A DNA stretch of 64,000 bases. It comes from Candidatus Fredericiella danica. Its GTDB lineage: Bacteria > Chloroflexota > Anaerolineae > Caldilineales > Caldilineaceae. A program made the position numbers and the translations under genes. The stretch lies in NCBI GenBank assembly GCA_016713335.1, contig JADJPH010000013.1, forward strand, positions 1 through 64,000, in the 5' to 3' direction. Below are positions 9,764 to 19,890 of the stretch, one piece after another. How positions within the stretch are numbered: position 1 is the stretch's first letter; every line of letters begins with the position of its first letter. Under the pieces are notes generated by a model. That model did no database searches. It was not told where the DNA came from and was given only the letters and a program-made list of their open reading frames with translations.

Positions 9764-10237
9764 ATGGATGAACTTGATGCGACTGACGTGGAAATTTTGA
9801 ATGCGCTGCAGGTTGAGGGGCGGATGGCCAATGCGGAGTTGGCGCGGCGGTTGAACCTGTCGCCGCCGGCGATCCATGCCCGCATCAGACGGCTTGAGGA
9901 GCTTGGGTATATCCGGGAGTATGTCGCGATCCTTGACCGCGAACGGCTGGGCTTTGATATGCTCTGCTTTGTAAGCATCACCCTGCAACTGCACACGCGG
10001 GAACAGGTGCAGCAGTTTCGCACCGCAGTCCAGCAGATCCCATGCGTGCTGGAGTGCCATCATGTCACCGGCGAATATGACTACCTGCTCAAGGTCATTG
10101 TTCGCAACCGCAAAGAGTTGGAGCATCTCGTCATGGAAGAGTTGACCCCGCTCCCCGGCGTGGCGCGCATCCACACGAGCCTTGTCTTTACCGAAATCAA
10201 AAGCAGCACAGCACTCCCATTAGGAGGGTCACAATGA
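9764..10237 (+). CDS. Lrp/AsnC-family transcriptional regulator
   Basis: About 157 residues. An N-terminal helix-turn-helix (DATDVEILNALQVEGRM, then NAELARRLNLSPPAIHARIRRLEELGYI) is followed by a RAM/ligand-binding domain (VTGEYDYLLKVIVRN, LPGVARIHTSLVF). Proteins of this family sense amino acids and control their metabolism. The ATG at 9764 is chosen because earlier start codons (TTG 9728, ATG 9752) lie inside the promoter hexamers; the transcript would then be leaderless. Its stop overlaps the next gene's start as ATGA (10234-10237), so it probably regulates and is co-expressed with the two PLP enzymes downstream. Confidence 0.9.
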   Translation: MDELDATDVEILNALQVEGRMANAELARRLNLSPPAIHARIRRLEELGYIREYVAILDRERLGFDMLCFVSITLQLHTREQVQQFRTAVQQIPCVLECHHVTGEYDYLLKVIVRNRKELEHLVMEELTPLPGVARIHTSLVFTEIKSSTALPLGGSQ

Positions 10238-11640
10238 GCCAGATCGAGTATCCGCCGGGCGTTGCAGCCTATGTGGCACGGGGGGCGGCGATGTCTGCGG
10301 CGGAAGCTGCGCAGCGCGCGACCATGCGCACGAAGAAGTTTGACACCATTGCGGTGCATGGCCTCTACAACATGGAAGCGGCGCTGGCGAATCAGGGCAG
10401 CATCATCGAGCCGGCCTATCTGAGCACGTCGCAGCACTTTGAGAATAGCGACCACATGGAGGCGGCGCTGGCCTATCTGATGCCGTCGTGGACCTATGCC
10501 CGCATCGCCAATCCGACGCAACACTACCTTGAGGAGACAGTCGCCCTGTTGGAAGGGTATGGCTATCCCGGCGAGGTGAGCGCTACGGTGACCGGCTCGG
10601 GGATGGCGGCGGTCTTTATGGCGACCAATCCATTTTTGAGCCAGGACCCCGCTAATTGGGCGGGCAGCGGCGCACACCCGGCCAATATCGTCGTGAGTGC
10701 GAAGTGCTATGGCGGCACCTTTATGCTCTTCTCACAGCGCTACGCCGCGGAGCGTGGGATTGAGGTGCGGTGGGTGCGTAACGGTCTTGATCTGGATGAG
10801 TGGGCAGCCCAGATCGACGATGGGACGCGCTTTCTTTTTGGGGAAATGCCGAGCAACCCGACCCTGGGCGTTTTCGACATTGCGGCGGTCGCCGCGCTGG
10901 CACACGCCCACGGGCTGCCCTTGATTGTCGATTCGACCGTGGCCACGCCGGCTCTGTTGCGGCCGTTGGAGCAGGGGGCGGACATTGTGGTGCAGTCGCT
11001 TAGCAAGACCATGGGGAGCAGTGGCATGGCCATTGCCGGTGCGCTCATTGCCCGCCACAACATCCCCAGCCGGGTTGGACCGGGTGCGCTCCGTGAGAAT
11101 TTTGCGCTCTATGTCAAGTTGCTGCCGCTGCGTGACCACGGGCCGGGGCTTACCCCGTTCAGTTCGCTGATGCTGCTGAATGACATTCGCACATTGCGCA
11201 GCAAGATCGATGAACTGAGCGAAAACACCCTGCGGGTCGCAACCTTTTTGCAGACGCATCCACGGGTCGAAGCCGTGAACTACCCCGGTCTGCCCACGTC
11301 GCCGGGACACGCGATTGCGCAGCGCGACATGTGGCTGGTCGACGGCGATGCCGATGGCAAACCGGTCAACCGGTATGGCCATTTGCTGAGTTTCACCGTG
11401 GCCGGCGGGGTCACGGCGGCGCGTACGGTCTTTGATCGCCTGCAACTGATCTGGCGCGCCACGGATCTGGGGCGCATCAAGAGCGTCGCCACCATTCCCG
11501 CGATTTCGACCCATCAGCAACAGGGCGATACAGGGCGCACACTTGCCCAGGTGCCGGGCAACCTGATCCGGCTGAGCGTGGGCGGTGAGCACTATGCCGA
11601 TGTGATCGACGATCTCGACCAGGCGCTGGCGACGATTTGA
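10234..11640 (+). CDS. Cys/Met-metabolism PLP-dependent enzyme (trans-sulfuration family)
   Basis: 468 residues, longer than the usual 380-430 of cystathionine gamma-synthase, methionine gamma-lyase and O-acetylhomoserine sulfhydrylase. Family motifs include YARIANPTQHYLEETVALLEG, the phosphate-binding TGSGMAAVFM, EMPSNPTLGVFDI, IVDSTVATPALLRPLEQGADI, and the PLP-lysine motif VVQSLSKTMGSSG. A roughly 45-residue N-terminal extension (before DTIAVHG) and an insertion around NPFLSQDPANWAGSGAH explain the length. Context next to an amino-acid regulator and tyrosine phenol-lyase favours a catabolic C-S lyase releasing ammonia and a keto acid, but synthase activity cannot be excluded. Confidence 0.85.
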   Translation: MSQIEYPPGVAAYVARGAAMSAAEAAQRATMRTKKFDTIAVHGLYNMEAALANQGSIIEPAYLSTSQHFENSDHMEAALAYLMPSWTYARIANPTQHYLEETVALLEGYGYPGEVSATVTGSGMAAVFMATNPFLSQDPANWAGSGAHPANIVVSAKCYGGTFMLFSQRYAAERGIEVRWVRNGLDLDEWAAQIDDGTRFLFGEMPSNPTLGVFDIAAVAALAHAHGLPLIVDSTVATPALLRPLEQGADIVVQSLSKTMGSSGMAIAGALIARHNIPSRVGPGALRENFALYVKLLPLRDHGPGLTPFSSLMLLNDIRTLRSKIDELSENTLRVATFLQTHPRVEAVNYPGLPTSPGHAIAQRDMWLVDGDADGKPVNRYGHLLSFTVAGGVTAARTVFDRLQLIWRATDLGRIKSVATIPAISTHQQQGDTGRTLAQVPGNLIRLSVGGEHYADVIDDLDQALATI

Positions 11641-11699
11641 CCGTGCACCGAAGTGTGATTGCTTCATAGACAGACGTGAACCAAACAAAGGAGTTTGAA

Positions 11700-13118
11700 A
11701 TGTCTCGCCACGTACATCAAACGATGGGCCAACAGTCCGGACGCCGTTCCTGGGCCGAACCGTGGAAGATCAAGATGGTCGAACCCATCAAGATGACCGA
11801 CCGGCCCGAGCGCGAAGCGGCGATCCGCGACGCAGGCTACAACACCTTCCTGCTGCGCTCGGAAGATGTCTACATCGACCTGCTGACCGATTCGGGCACC
11901 AGCGCCATGAGTGACCGCCAGTGGGCCGGGATCATGCTGGGCGACGAAGCGTATGCCGGCAGCCGCAACTTCTATCATCTGGAGGCGGCCGTCCAGCACT
12001 ATTACGGCTATCAGTATCTGGTGCCGACGCATCAGGGGCGTGGCGCCGAGCATTTGATCAGCCGGTCGCTGATCAAACCGGGCGATGTCATTCCGGGCAA
12101 TATGTATTTCACGACCACGCGGCTGCACCAGGAACTCGCCGGCGGCGTCTTTGTCGACGTGATCATTGACGAGGCCCATGACCCGGCGAGCCAGCACCCG
12201 TTCAAGGGGAATGTCGATCTGGGCAAGCTTGAAGGATCTGATCCAGCGCGTGGGTGCGGAGAAGATCCCGTACGTGAGTCTGGCGGGTACGGTGAATATG
12301 GCGGGCGGCCAACCTGTCAGCATGGAAAACGTCAAGGCGCTGCGGGCACTGTGCGATCAGTATGGCATCCGGCTTTATCTGGATGCGACGCGGATGGTGG
12401 AGAATTCGTTCTTCATTCAGGAGCGTGAAGAGGGCTATGCCGGCAAGACAATTGCGGCGATTCTGTTGGAGTTCTGCAGCTATACCGACGGCGCGTGGAT
12501 GAGTTCCAAGAAGGATCATCTGGTCAACATCGGCGGCTGGCTGGCGATGAATCACAAGGATTTGTTTGACAAAGCCAGCAACCTCGTGGTCGTGTATGAA
12601 GGGCTTCATACCTACGGCGGCATGGCCGGCCGCGACATGGAAGCGCTGGCCATCGGCATCGAAGAAGCCGTGCAGGACGATCACGTCCGCAGCCGCATCG
12701 GCCAGGTGCGTTACCTGGGTGAACTGCTGGAGGATTGGTCCATTCCGATTGTGCAGCCGATTGGCGGCCCGCGATCTTCCTGGATGCACGGGCAATCTAT
12801 GCGCATGTCCCGCAAAGCCGTTTTCCGGCGCAGACGCTGGCGGCGCAGCTCTACCTGGATTCGGGGATCCGGGCGATGGAGCGCGGGGTTGTGAGCGCAG
12901 GGCGTGACCCGGAGACGGGCGATCACCGGTATCCAAAGCTTGAACTCGTCCGCCTGACGATCCCGCGGCGCGTCTATACGCAGGCGCACATGGATGTCGT
13001 GGCTGAGTCCGTCAAGGCCGTCTACGACAATCGTGACAACATTCATGGGCTAGAGATGGTATTTGAGCCAGAATACTTGCGATTCTTCCAGGCGAGATTT
13101 GAGCCGGTCGCGAAGTAA
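11700..13118 (+). CDS. tpl: Tyrosine phenol-lyase (beta-tyrosinase), two sequence indels
   Basis: A beta-eliminating lyase of about 472 residues that cleaves L-tyrosine to phenol, pyruvate and ammonia using PLP. AAAGGAG precedes the ATG at 11700. Tryptophanase and tyrosine phenol-lyase share most motifs (LPTHQGRGAEH, LYLDATRMVENS). The lyase is favoured by SSKKDHLVNIGGWLAMN around the PLP lysine, VVVYEGLHTYGGMAGRDMEA, and IRAMERGVVSAGR, which keeps the Met and Arg that bind the phenolic substrate in the lyase and that tryptophanase replaces. An extra base near 12228 and a missing base near 12770 shift the frame and compensate; with all motifs intact these look like sequencing errors. Confidence 0.85.
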
Positions 13119-13207
13119 GGACCATCACGAGATACGGAATACGCTATACGTTCCTTTGTCAAACCGGGGCTGATCGGTGACAATTGAGGGCAAGGAGTCG
13201 CAGCAGA

Positions 13208-14368
13208 ATGACTACCGAAATCCTTGACAACACCATCCCTGCGACGGGGCGCCGTCGCAGATCCGGAGTAAAACGCATGCCGGTTGCGATCACGAGCCCT
13301 CAGAATCAACGCGTCAAGGACCTCATCAAGCTTGAAAAACGCGCCGCACGTGAGTTGCGGCGCGTTACCCTGGTCGAGGGTGTCCGCGAAGTGAGTCGGG
13401 CGTTGGACGCCGGCATCACCCCGGTCGAAGCGTATGTCTGTCCCGAACTTGCGACGGATCCGGAACTCCAGCCGGCGCTTCGCAAACTGGAAGAACTGGA
13501 TGCGACGCGGCGCACGACGCTCTACACGATTACGCCTGAGATCTACGCCAAGATCGCGGTGCGCGAGGAGAGCGGTGGCGTGATCCTGGTCATCCGCTAC
13601 CGTTCCACGGCACTTGACCATCTGCCCTTGCGGGCGTCGCCGCTGTTCATCGTCGTCGAGAACCCCGAAAAGCCTGGGAACCTGGGCGCGATTCTGCGCA
13701 CGGCCGACGCCACGGGTGCGGACGGCGTCATTGTCTGTGGCGGCACCGACGTGCACAACCCCAACGTCATTCGCGCCAGCCTTGGCACTGTGTTCACCAT
13801 GCCGGTGGCGGAAGCCTACACGGATGACGCCATTCGTTGGTTGCGTGCCCATGATCTACGGATCATCGCTGCCACGCCGGAAGGCGCGAAGGTCTATGTG
13901 AGCCATGAGGCGGGACATGAACGGCAGCTTGAGGCCATCAACGCGGCGGTGGCCACCGCCGCGGTCACAGGGCCGACCGCCGAACCGGTCACAGAACCGG
14001 AGAGACGCGCACCCGAGGCGACTCCTCCTGCCGCAGAGACAGCCAGCGGCAGCACCGGTGGGAGCACCGGTGACACCGGCGCCGTACTGCCGCCGCCAAT
14101 GCCTGCAACCTACCCAAATCCTGACCGGCGCGTCAAGGTGTATACGAGCGTCGACCTGCACAGTCCCTGTGCGATCGTGCTGGGGAGCGAGGCCGATGGG
14201 TTGACTGAGCCGTGGTTGGAAGCCGCGGACGACCGCGTCTATATTCCCATGCGCGGGCAGGCGGACAGCCTGAATCTGTCGGCATCCACTGCGGTCATTC
14301 TTTATGAAGCGCTGCGCCAGCGCGAGGTGGAGGCGCCGAACAAGGTGCGCCGGAACACCAGCTCATAG
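13208..14368 (+). CDS. SpoU/TrmH-family RNA 2'-O-methyltransferase
   Basis: 386 residues from the ATG at 13208, which has a GGAG site upstream. The N-terminal substrate-binding domain (ITSPQNQRVKDLIKLEKRAARELRRVTLVEGVREVSRAL) resembles the L30e-like domain of 23S rRNA methyltransferases. The SpoU knot carries motif 1 (VENPEKPGNLGAILRTADATGADGV in part), motif 2 (AIVLGSEADGL) and motif 3 (IPMRGQADSLNLSASTAVILYEA). A low-complexity Ala/Thr/Pro/Gly stretch at about residues 233-305 splits motifs 1 and 2 and makes the protein about 70 residues longer than usual. It overlaps no neighbour. The target nucleotide is not predictable. Confidence 0.88.
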   Translation: MTTEILDNTIPATGRRRRSGVKRMPVAITSPQNQRVKDLIKLEKRAARELRRVTLVEGVREVSRALDAGITPVEAYVCPELATDPELQPALRKLEELDATRRTTLYTITPEIYAKIAVREESGGVILVIRYRSTALDHLPLRASPLFIVVENPEKPGNLGAILRTADATGADGVIVCGGTDVHNPNVIRASLGTVFTMPVAEAYTDDAIRWLRAHDLRIIAATPEGAKVYVSHEAGHERQLEAINAAVATAAVTGPTAEPVTEPERRAPEATPPAAETASGSTGGSTGDTGAVLPPPMPATYPNPDRRVKVYTSVDLHSPCAIVLGSEADGLTEPWLEAADDRVYIPMRGQADSLNLSASTAVILYEALRQREVEAPNKVRRNTSS

Positions 14369-14378
14369 CCCTGCGCTC

Positions 14379-16805
14379 ATGCGACGCCTGTTCAGTTCGC
14401 CTCGCACCCTGCCGGCAGCCACGGCGGTCTTTGCCGCTTTGTTGCTGGCGCTGCTAGCGGCGGTCTTCTACAGCCCGATTTTGCTTGGCATCCGCACGTT
14501 CCCCGACGGCGATTTCACTCATCACTTTTTGCCATTTTCATTATTTCAGCAACAAGAATTACTTTCAGGCCGGCTGCCGGTCTGGAATCCCTACACGTAT
14601 GGCGGTCACCCTTTTCTAGCGGACGTACAGGCGGCGGTCTTCTACCCGATCAGCAACCTGGTGCTTGGGCTGACGCTGCCTTTTACGGATGCCGGTGTGC
14701 GGCTCTATTTCCTGGAGGTCGAGGCCATTGTCCAGATAGTACTGGCCGGGTTCTTCACCTATCTGCTGGTGCGGGATCTGACCGGCAGCCGGCAGGCCGC
14801 CTTGCTTGCCGGTGCGCTCTTCGCCTTTTCCGGCTATTTGACGGGTTATCCGCCGCTGCAACTGGCGGTGCTGCGGACGGCGATCTGGCTGCCCCTGATC
14901 CTTTGGCTGTTGTTGCGCATGGCGTGGGCGCCTCACCGGTGGCGGTGGGGCATCGGGGCCGGGGGGGGGCTGGCGGTGAGTTTTCTGGCCGGGCACTCGC
15001 AGACATTTCTGTACATCGTGTATGTGACGGGCGCGTGGATGGCGGTGCTGCTGGGTGCGGCGTCAGGCGCAAAGAGAAAGCCAGTCAACCCGTCCACCTC
15101 GTCCACCTCGTCCACCTCGTCCACCCACCAAACCGCACTGCTGCTCGGCAAATTTGTGCTGGTGGTTGTCCTGGCGGTTGGGTTAAGTGCGGCGCAGTGG
15201 CTGCCGAGTGTTGAGTTTGTCGCGGAGAGTGTGCGGGCGAATGTCGACTATGCCTTTGTCAGCGGCGGCTTTCCCCTACAGGACACCTGGCAGCTCCTGA
15301 TGCCGGGGGTGCTCACCCAATTTTCACCGCTCTATATCGGCGTGGTCGGGCTTGGGCTGGTGGTGCTGGCGCTGGGCGCCTGGCCGGTTGCTGCGAGTGT
15401 GCTGGCGGGTGCGCCGGCGATCCTGAAGGCGCGCTGGGGCATCCTCTTTTTTGCCGGCATGGCGCTTGTGGCGTTGCTACTCGCCTACGGGGGCAATGGT
15501 TTCCTCTACCCCGTCTTCTACCGGTTTGCGCCTGGCTGGAGTCTCTTCCGCGGGCAGGAACGTGCGGCCTACCTGGTGGCGCTGGGGTTGTGTGTGCTGG
15601 CCGGGTACGGCGCGGCGGCGATTCCGGGCATGGCGTTACGACGGCGGGCGCGGCTGGCGACGATTTACATTGTGCTGGTGGCGGCGGGCGTCTACGTTTT
15701 GGGTTGATGTGGCAGTTGCCGGGGCGCACGGCGATGGGGCAATGGCAGTTTCTGCTGGTGGCGACGATCACGCTGCTGCTGGCGGGTGCGGTCACCGTGC
15801 TGTTGCGTTGGCCTGGGTGGAGCGGGCGGCGGGCGGTTGTCCTCTTTGTCCTGGCGATTGGCAACCTATTCTGGGCCAATATGGCGACGAACATCGCCGA
15901 CTTCAGCCCGGCACGCAAGACCCTGGTGGCGCCGGAGGTCGAGGCGCTGCAACAAGCGGTTGCTTCGACGGCCAACGTCACCGGTTTGCCGGGTCGCACC
16001 TATAACGAGTTCCGTGCGTATGAAGATTTTGGGATGCGGATCGGGGTTGAGGATGTCTGGGGATCAAGCCCGCTGCGTCTGGCGCGCTATGCTGCGTTCT
16101 TTGACAATTTCCCGCTGGATCGGATGTGGCGTTTGCTGGGTGTGGATCATGTCCTGACCTGGCGCAAGGAGCTCTTTGCGCCGAGCACCCTGCTGGGCGA
16201 ATGGCCGCAAAGCACCGATACAACCTACCTGCATGCCCTTGCCTGGGGGCAACCCGCGGGCGTGGCTGGTGCAAGCCGTGCAGCCCAGTGAGGACGCCGA
16301 TGCCATCCAGCAACTGGCCTCCTCGGCGTTCGACCTGGACACCGTTGCCCTCGTTGCCAGCGCTGCCTGGCCGCAAGGCCAACCAGACGCTGCACCCGTC
16401 TCGCCGGGGGAGGGTGCACCCTCACCAACCATCAGGCTCACCCAACTGACGCCTGGCCGGCTGGGGGTGGAGGTGGCGAGTGAGCGTGGTGGGATGCTGG
16501 TGTTTGCCGAGAATTGGCTGCCAGGCTGGGCAGTTGAAGATATCCAGTGCCCTCCCGAAACGCCAACTTGTGAGGCCGGAACGTGGCCTGCTGGGGGGCT
16601 TCCCTATTTCAAACCCGTGCGGGCGAATTTGGCGCTCGTCGGTGCACCGATCCCGCCAGGGACGGTGCAATTTAGCCTGGTCTATCGGCCGGCATCCATC
16701 CCTTTGGGACTCCTCCTCTCTGCCGTCACCCTGCTACTTCTCGCGGTCGCCGGTCTGTTTAGCTTGCGGAAATGGCGAAACAATCCACGACCAAGTCAAC
16801 CATAA
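14379..16805 (+). CDS. YfhO-family multi-spanning membrane protein, frameshifted
   Basis: About 808 residues after joining two indels (near 15700 and 16250). The first 460 residues are a GT-C-like membrane domain with TFPDGDFTHHFLPF, WNPYTYGGHPFLADVQ and about ten helices. The C-terminal half is a large extracytoplasmic domain (LPGRTYNEFRAYEDFGMRIG) and a final helix. YfhO proteins are linked to glycosylation of lipoteichoic acid or surface polymers; the exact reaction is unknown. A 9 bp microsatellite (GTCCACCTC, 15092-15125) encodes a Ser-Thr-Ser loop. The start is 10 bp after the SpoU gene. Confidence 0.75.
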
Positions 16806-17056
16806 TTATCAGATCGCGTCGGTTTTGGTTGATCAATCTTCAGAGAAATCGATCTATAATAGTATTTAATTGTATGTCCAGTTATCGTTGCTAAGATACG
16901 TCGTTTGCTTGATACGTTCGCCGGTTTTCTCTGCAATAATTCGAGTCGGCTACATTGCGGACTTCATCACACTTCTACACCCTCGCATCCGCATCAATCC
17001 GCATACTGCCAGCGTTTGGAACACCGAACCAATCGTAGTCAGAAAGGCAATTCATC

Positions 17057-18319
17057 ATGGCGACTAACGCTGCTCACCGGATCCGCCTTGTCTGTGCGAC
17101 GCTGCTGATTGCAGCGGTCTTGCTTACGGCAGTCACGTCTCCGGCCAGTGCACAGGATCAACCTGCGCAGCCGTCTGGCGGGGGGCGTCTGATCTATCTA
17201 CCTTTTCTGGGGGGCGCCGAAGCGTCGAGTGAACTCACGCCAGACGCGGGTGGGGCGGCTGCTCCTAAAACCGAGCCTCTCAACCTGATCGTGGACACCG
17301 ACCCGGGTGTGGATGATGCAACGGCGATCACGTGGCTCTTTAGCCAGCGCCGTGCGCCGGTGCGGGTGTTAGGCATCGTCACCATGGCGGGCAACACGAG
17401 TCTCTACAATGCAACCAACAATATGCTGACGCTGCTTGAAGCGCTTGGCCAGAACACTACGCCGGTGACCATGTCGGCGGCGAGTCCGCTCGTCCAGCCT
17501 CTGAGCCGGACGGGGTACTTTCTGCATGGACCGGATGGTCTCTGGTTCCTGGGCTATCAACATCCCCACGACTTGAGCGGGGTGCCCACGGATGCGGCAG
17601 GATATTACTGCAGCGCAGTTGCGGCGCATCCGGGGGTGACGGTGCTGGCGCTGGGTCCGCTCACCAATCTTGCCAACGCGGTGACGCGCTGTCCGGAAGT
17701 CATGAGAACGGCCGGGCGCATCATCGTATTGGGTGGGGCGAAGGCGGGCGGGAACAAGACGCCGGATGCGGAGTACAACTTCTGGCAGGACCCCGAAGCG
17801 GCGAACATCGTGTTCACGGCGCGCCTGCCGGTTCAGTTTCTGCCGCTCGACACCTTCAGCCGGGTCACGATGACGGGCAAAGAGGCGGAACGGCTGGCAG
17901 CGAGCCGGAATCCCACGGTCCGTCTGATTGCGCCGGCCATCGTCCAGTATGTGGCGGCGCAAGCCCAGAACACCGGGATTGCCACCCTCCCGGATGCGGT
18001 GGCCGCGGTGTATGCGGTCAACCCGACCATCGGTGCGCTGCAGTCCAGTCTTGTCCAGATGGTGCTGGACGAAGGAAAAGCACGCGGCCAATCGATTATA
18101 GGGTTGAGCGTCGCCGAACGTGTTGCGATGATTGCGGATGACGCTGAATTGAGTGGGTTGGCCGACCGGGCGTTTGCATATCCTCCAGACCCGAATTTCG
18201 ATATGCAGGCTGAACTGGGTGCGATCCTGGCGCGCGAGCCAGACAATGGCTTGCTCGTCGGTGCCGTGCCGCAGAATCTGTTGTCGCGCACGGTTGTGCC
18301 CGACCTGATGAAGAAGTAA
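17057..18319 (+). CDS. Secreted inosine-uridine-type nucleoside hydrolase
   Basis: 420 residues. An N-terminal signal peptide (hydrophobic LVCATLLIAAVLLTAV, cleavage near ASAQD) is followed by a 40-residue linker and a nucleoside hydrolase domain with the calcium-binding signature DTDPGVDDATAITWL, then EYNFWQDPEAANIV and LPLDTFSRVTM. The enzyme hydrolyses the N-glycosidic bond of ribonucleosides to base and ribose; export suggests scavenging of external nucleosides. It is preceded by a 250 bp AT-richer gap with no clear gene. It lies 45 bp upstream of the terpenoid operon on the same strand. Confidence 0.9.
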   Translation: MATNAAHRIRLVCATLLIAAVLLTAVTSPASAQDQPAQPSGGGRLIYLPFLGGAEASSELTPDAGGAAAPKTEPLNLIVDTDPGVDDATAITWLFSQRRAPVRVLGIVTMAGNTSLYNATNNMLTLLEALGQNTTPVTMSAASPLVQPLSRTGYFLHGPDGLWFLGYQHPHDLSGVPTDAAGYYCSAVAAHPGVTVLALGPLTNLANAVTRCPEVMRTAGRIIVLGGAKAGGNKTPDAEYNFWQDPEAANIVFTARLPVQFLPLDTFSRVTMTGKEAERLAASRNPTVRLIAPAIVQYVAAQAQNTGIATLPDAVAAVYAVNPTIGALQSSLVQMVLDEGKARGQSIIGLSVAERVAMIADDAELSGLADRAFAYPPDPNFDMQAELGAILAREPDNGLLVGAVPQNLLSRTVVPDLMKK

Positions 18320-18364
18320 GCGAATCCGGTCGCAAGCGAGGGTGACTGAGTGGGGAGACCGAGC

Positions 18365-19890
18365 ATGGATGTACTACAGCCGTCGTTGTCATCAGAACTG
18401 TTCGATGAACTTGCCCTGCTGTTGGATGCCGGCGGGGTAGGTGGCGGCATCATGAGCCCATCCGTGTACGAGACATGGGGCAGCAGCGGCGGGATGGTGG
18501 CTGGGACGAGTCGCCGTTGCTCCTCTACCGGATCATCCCGACTTTGGCGGCCATCCTTGCCCTCCAGCAGCACGATCCAGATGGAAAGCATGAGCAGGCG
18601 GTTACCGCGGGGCTTGCATATCTAAACGCACTACCCACCCACTGTCTCAAGCCTCTCCCCAATATCATCCCGGTGGCGTTTGAACTCATTGCACCGCGCC
18701 TGCTGGCCGATGCGCAACGTGCCGGTTTGCCGGTTCGAGGTGAGCTCTTTGCAGGTGTGGTTGCCGCCGGCGAAAAACGGCGCAAGCGCATGGCAATGAT
18801 GCCGGCGCCGGAGTCGAATTCACCGCTCTATGCCTCCTGGGAAGCATGGGGACAGCGACCGGCGGCGCACGAGGTCACCGACGCCGGAGGGGTTGGGCAT
18901 AGTGCCGCCGCCACGTCCTATTGGCTGAAGGCCAGTGCGGGGTGTGACGAACTTGCTGAGGCGCGTCAAGTGGCCCGGCGCTACCTTGCGAATGCCTCAG
19001 CCGCGACCGGTTTGGGCATTCCCGGCGTGATGCCATCGGCATGGCCGGTCAACCGCTTTGAGCAGTCGTTCATGCTCCACATCCTGCTTTTGGGTGATCT
19101 GCTCCATCATCCGCGTTTGCAGCCGATCGTGACCCGGCAGCTTGACGATCTCCATGCGGCGTTGACACCCGCCGGGATTGGATTCAGCGACCACTTTATG
19201 CCGGATGGTGACGACACCGCCGCAGCGCTGGCCGTGCTCAACCTGGCGGGGCGGCGAGTATCCCCCAAAGCGTTGACGGCATTCCAGCATGACGCACACT
19301 TTTCCACCTATCCCTTTGAACTGCACAATTCAATCACCGTCACGGCGCGTGCAACGCAGGCATTGGCGATCTCGGGCGTTTCCGTGCGCCAGTGGCGCAA
19401 AGCGATCGTCGACGCACAATATGACAATGGTTGGTGGGTGGGTGACAAGTGGAATGTATCCCGCCTCTACAGCACCTGCATCGCGCTGTCAGCGCTGCAC
19501 AATGCAGGGTACGACAGTGCAAAAGAGGCGGCGCGGAAAGCGATTTTGAACAGCCAACATCCCAATGGTGGCTGGGGGGAGGGGCAAGACGCAACGCAGG
19601 TCGAGACTGCGTTTGCGTTGCTGGCGTTGCGGATTTTGGAGCGTGATGGGTTTGTGGATCCGATCACCCATCATGCGCTGGTGCGTGGCAACCGTTGGCT
19701 TGCGTATGCTGTGGAGCATGGGCAGATCTGCACTAAGCCGGTTTGGATCTGCAAAGATCTCTTCTCGCCGGCGCGCATTGATCGCACCTTCGTTTTGGCC
19801 GCGTTGTTGGCGCCGCAAAGAGCGGCGCGTCCCGCGCCGGCAAGTGGCGACCGGGCCAACAGAATCAGCCGGAGAAGCGCAGCCCGATGA
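18365..19890 (+). CDS. Class II (DxDD) terpene cyclase, Rv3377c-like
   Basis: About 508 residues once one frameshift near 18477 is joined (MDVLQPSLSSELFDELALLL from the ATG at 18365, then QQRRDGGWDESPLLLYRI). The decisive motif is MPDGDDTAAALAVL: the DGDD (19204-19215) matches the DxDD acid of class II diterpene cyclases that protonate a polyprenyl diphosphate and keep the diphosphate. Supporting repeats are DNGWWVGDKWN and PNGGWGEGQDATQVETAFALLAL, typical of the alpha-barrel fold. Length matches Mycobacterium tuberculosis Rv3377c (about 500). GGGGAG precedes the start. The stop overlaps the next gene (19887). The product could be a labdane- or halimane-type diphosphate, or a drimane if the substrate is C15. 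Confidence 0.85.

Noticed and set aside
11700..13118. Tryptophanase as the identity of the beta-eliminating lyase.
   Set aside because: VNIGGWLAMN and the AMERG motif follow tyrosine phenol-lyase rather than tryptophanase, which lacks the Arg there.
16829..16860. Possible promoter TTGATC and TATAAT before the nucleoside hydrolase.
   Set aside because: The spacer is about 20 bp and the -35 is weak; TATAAT alone in an AT-rich gap is not enough.
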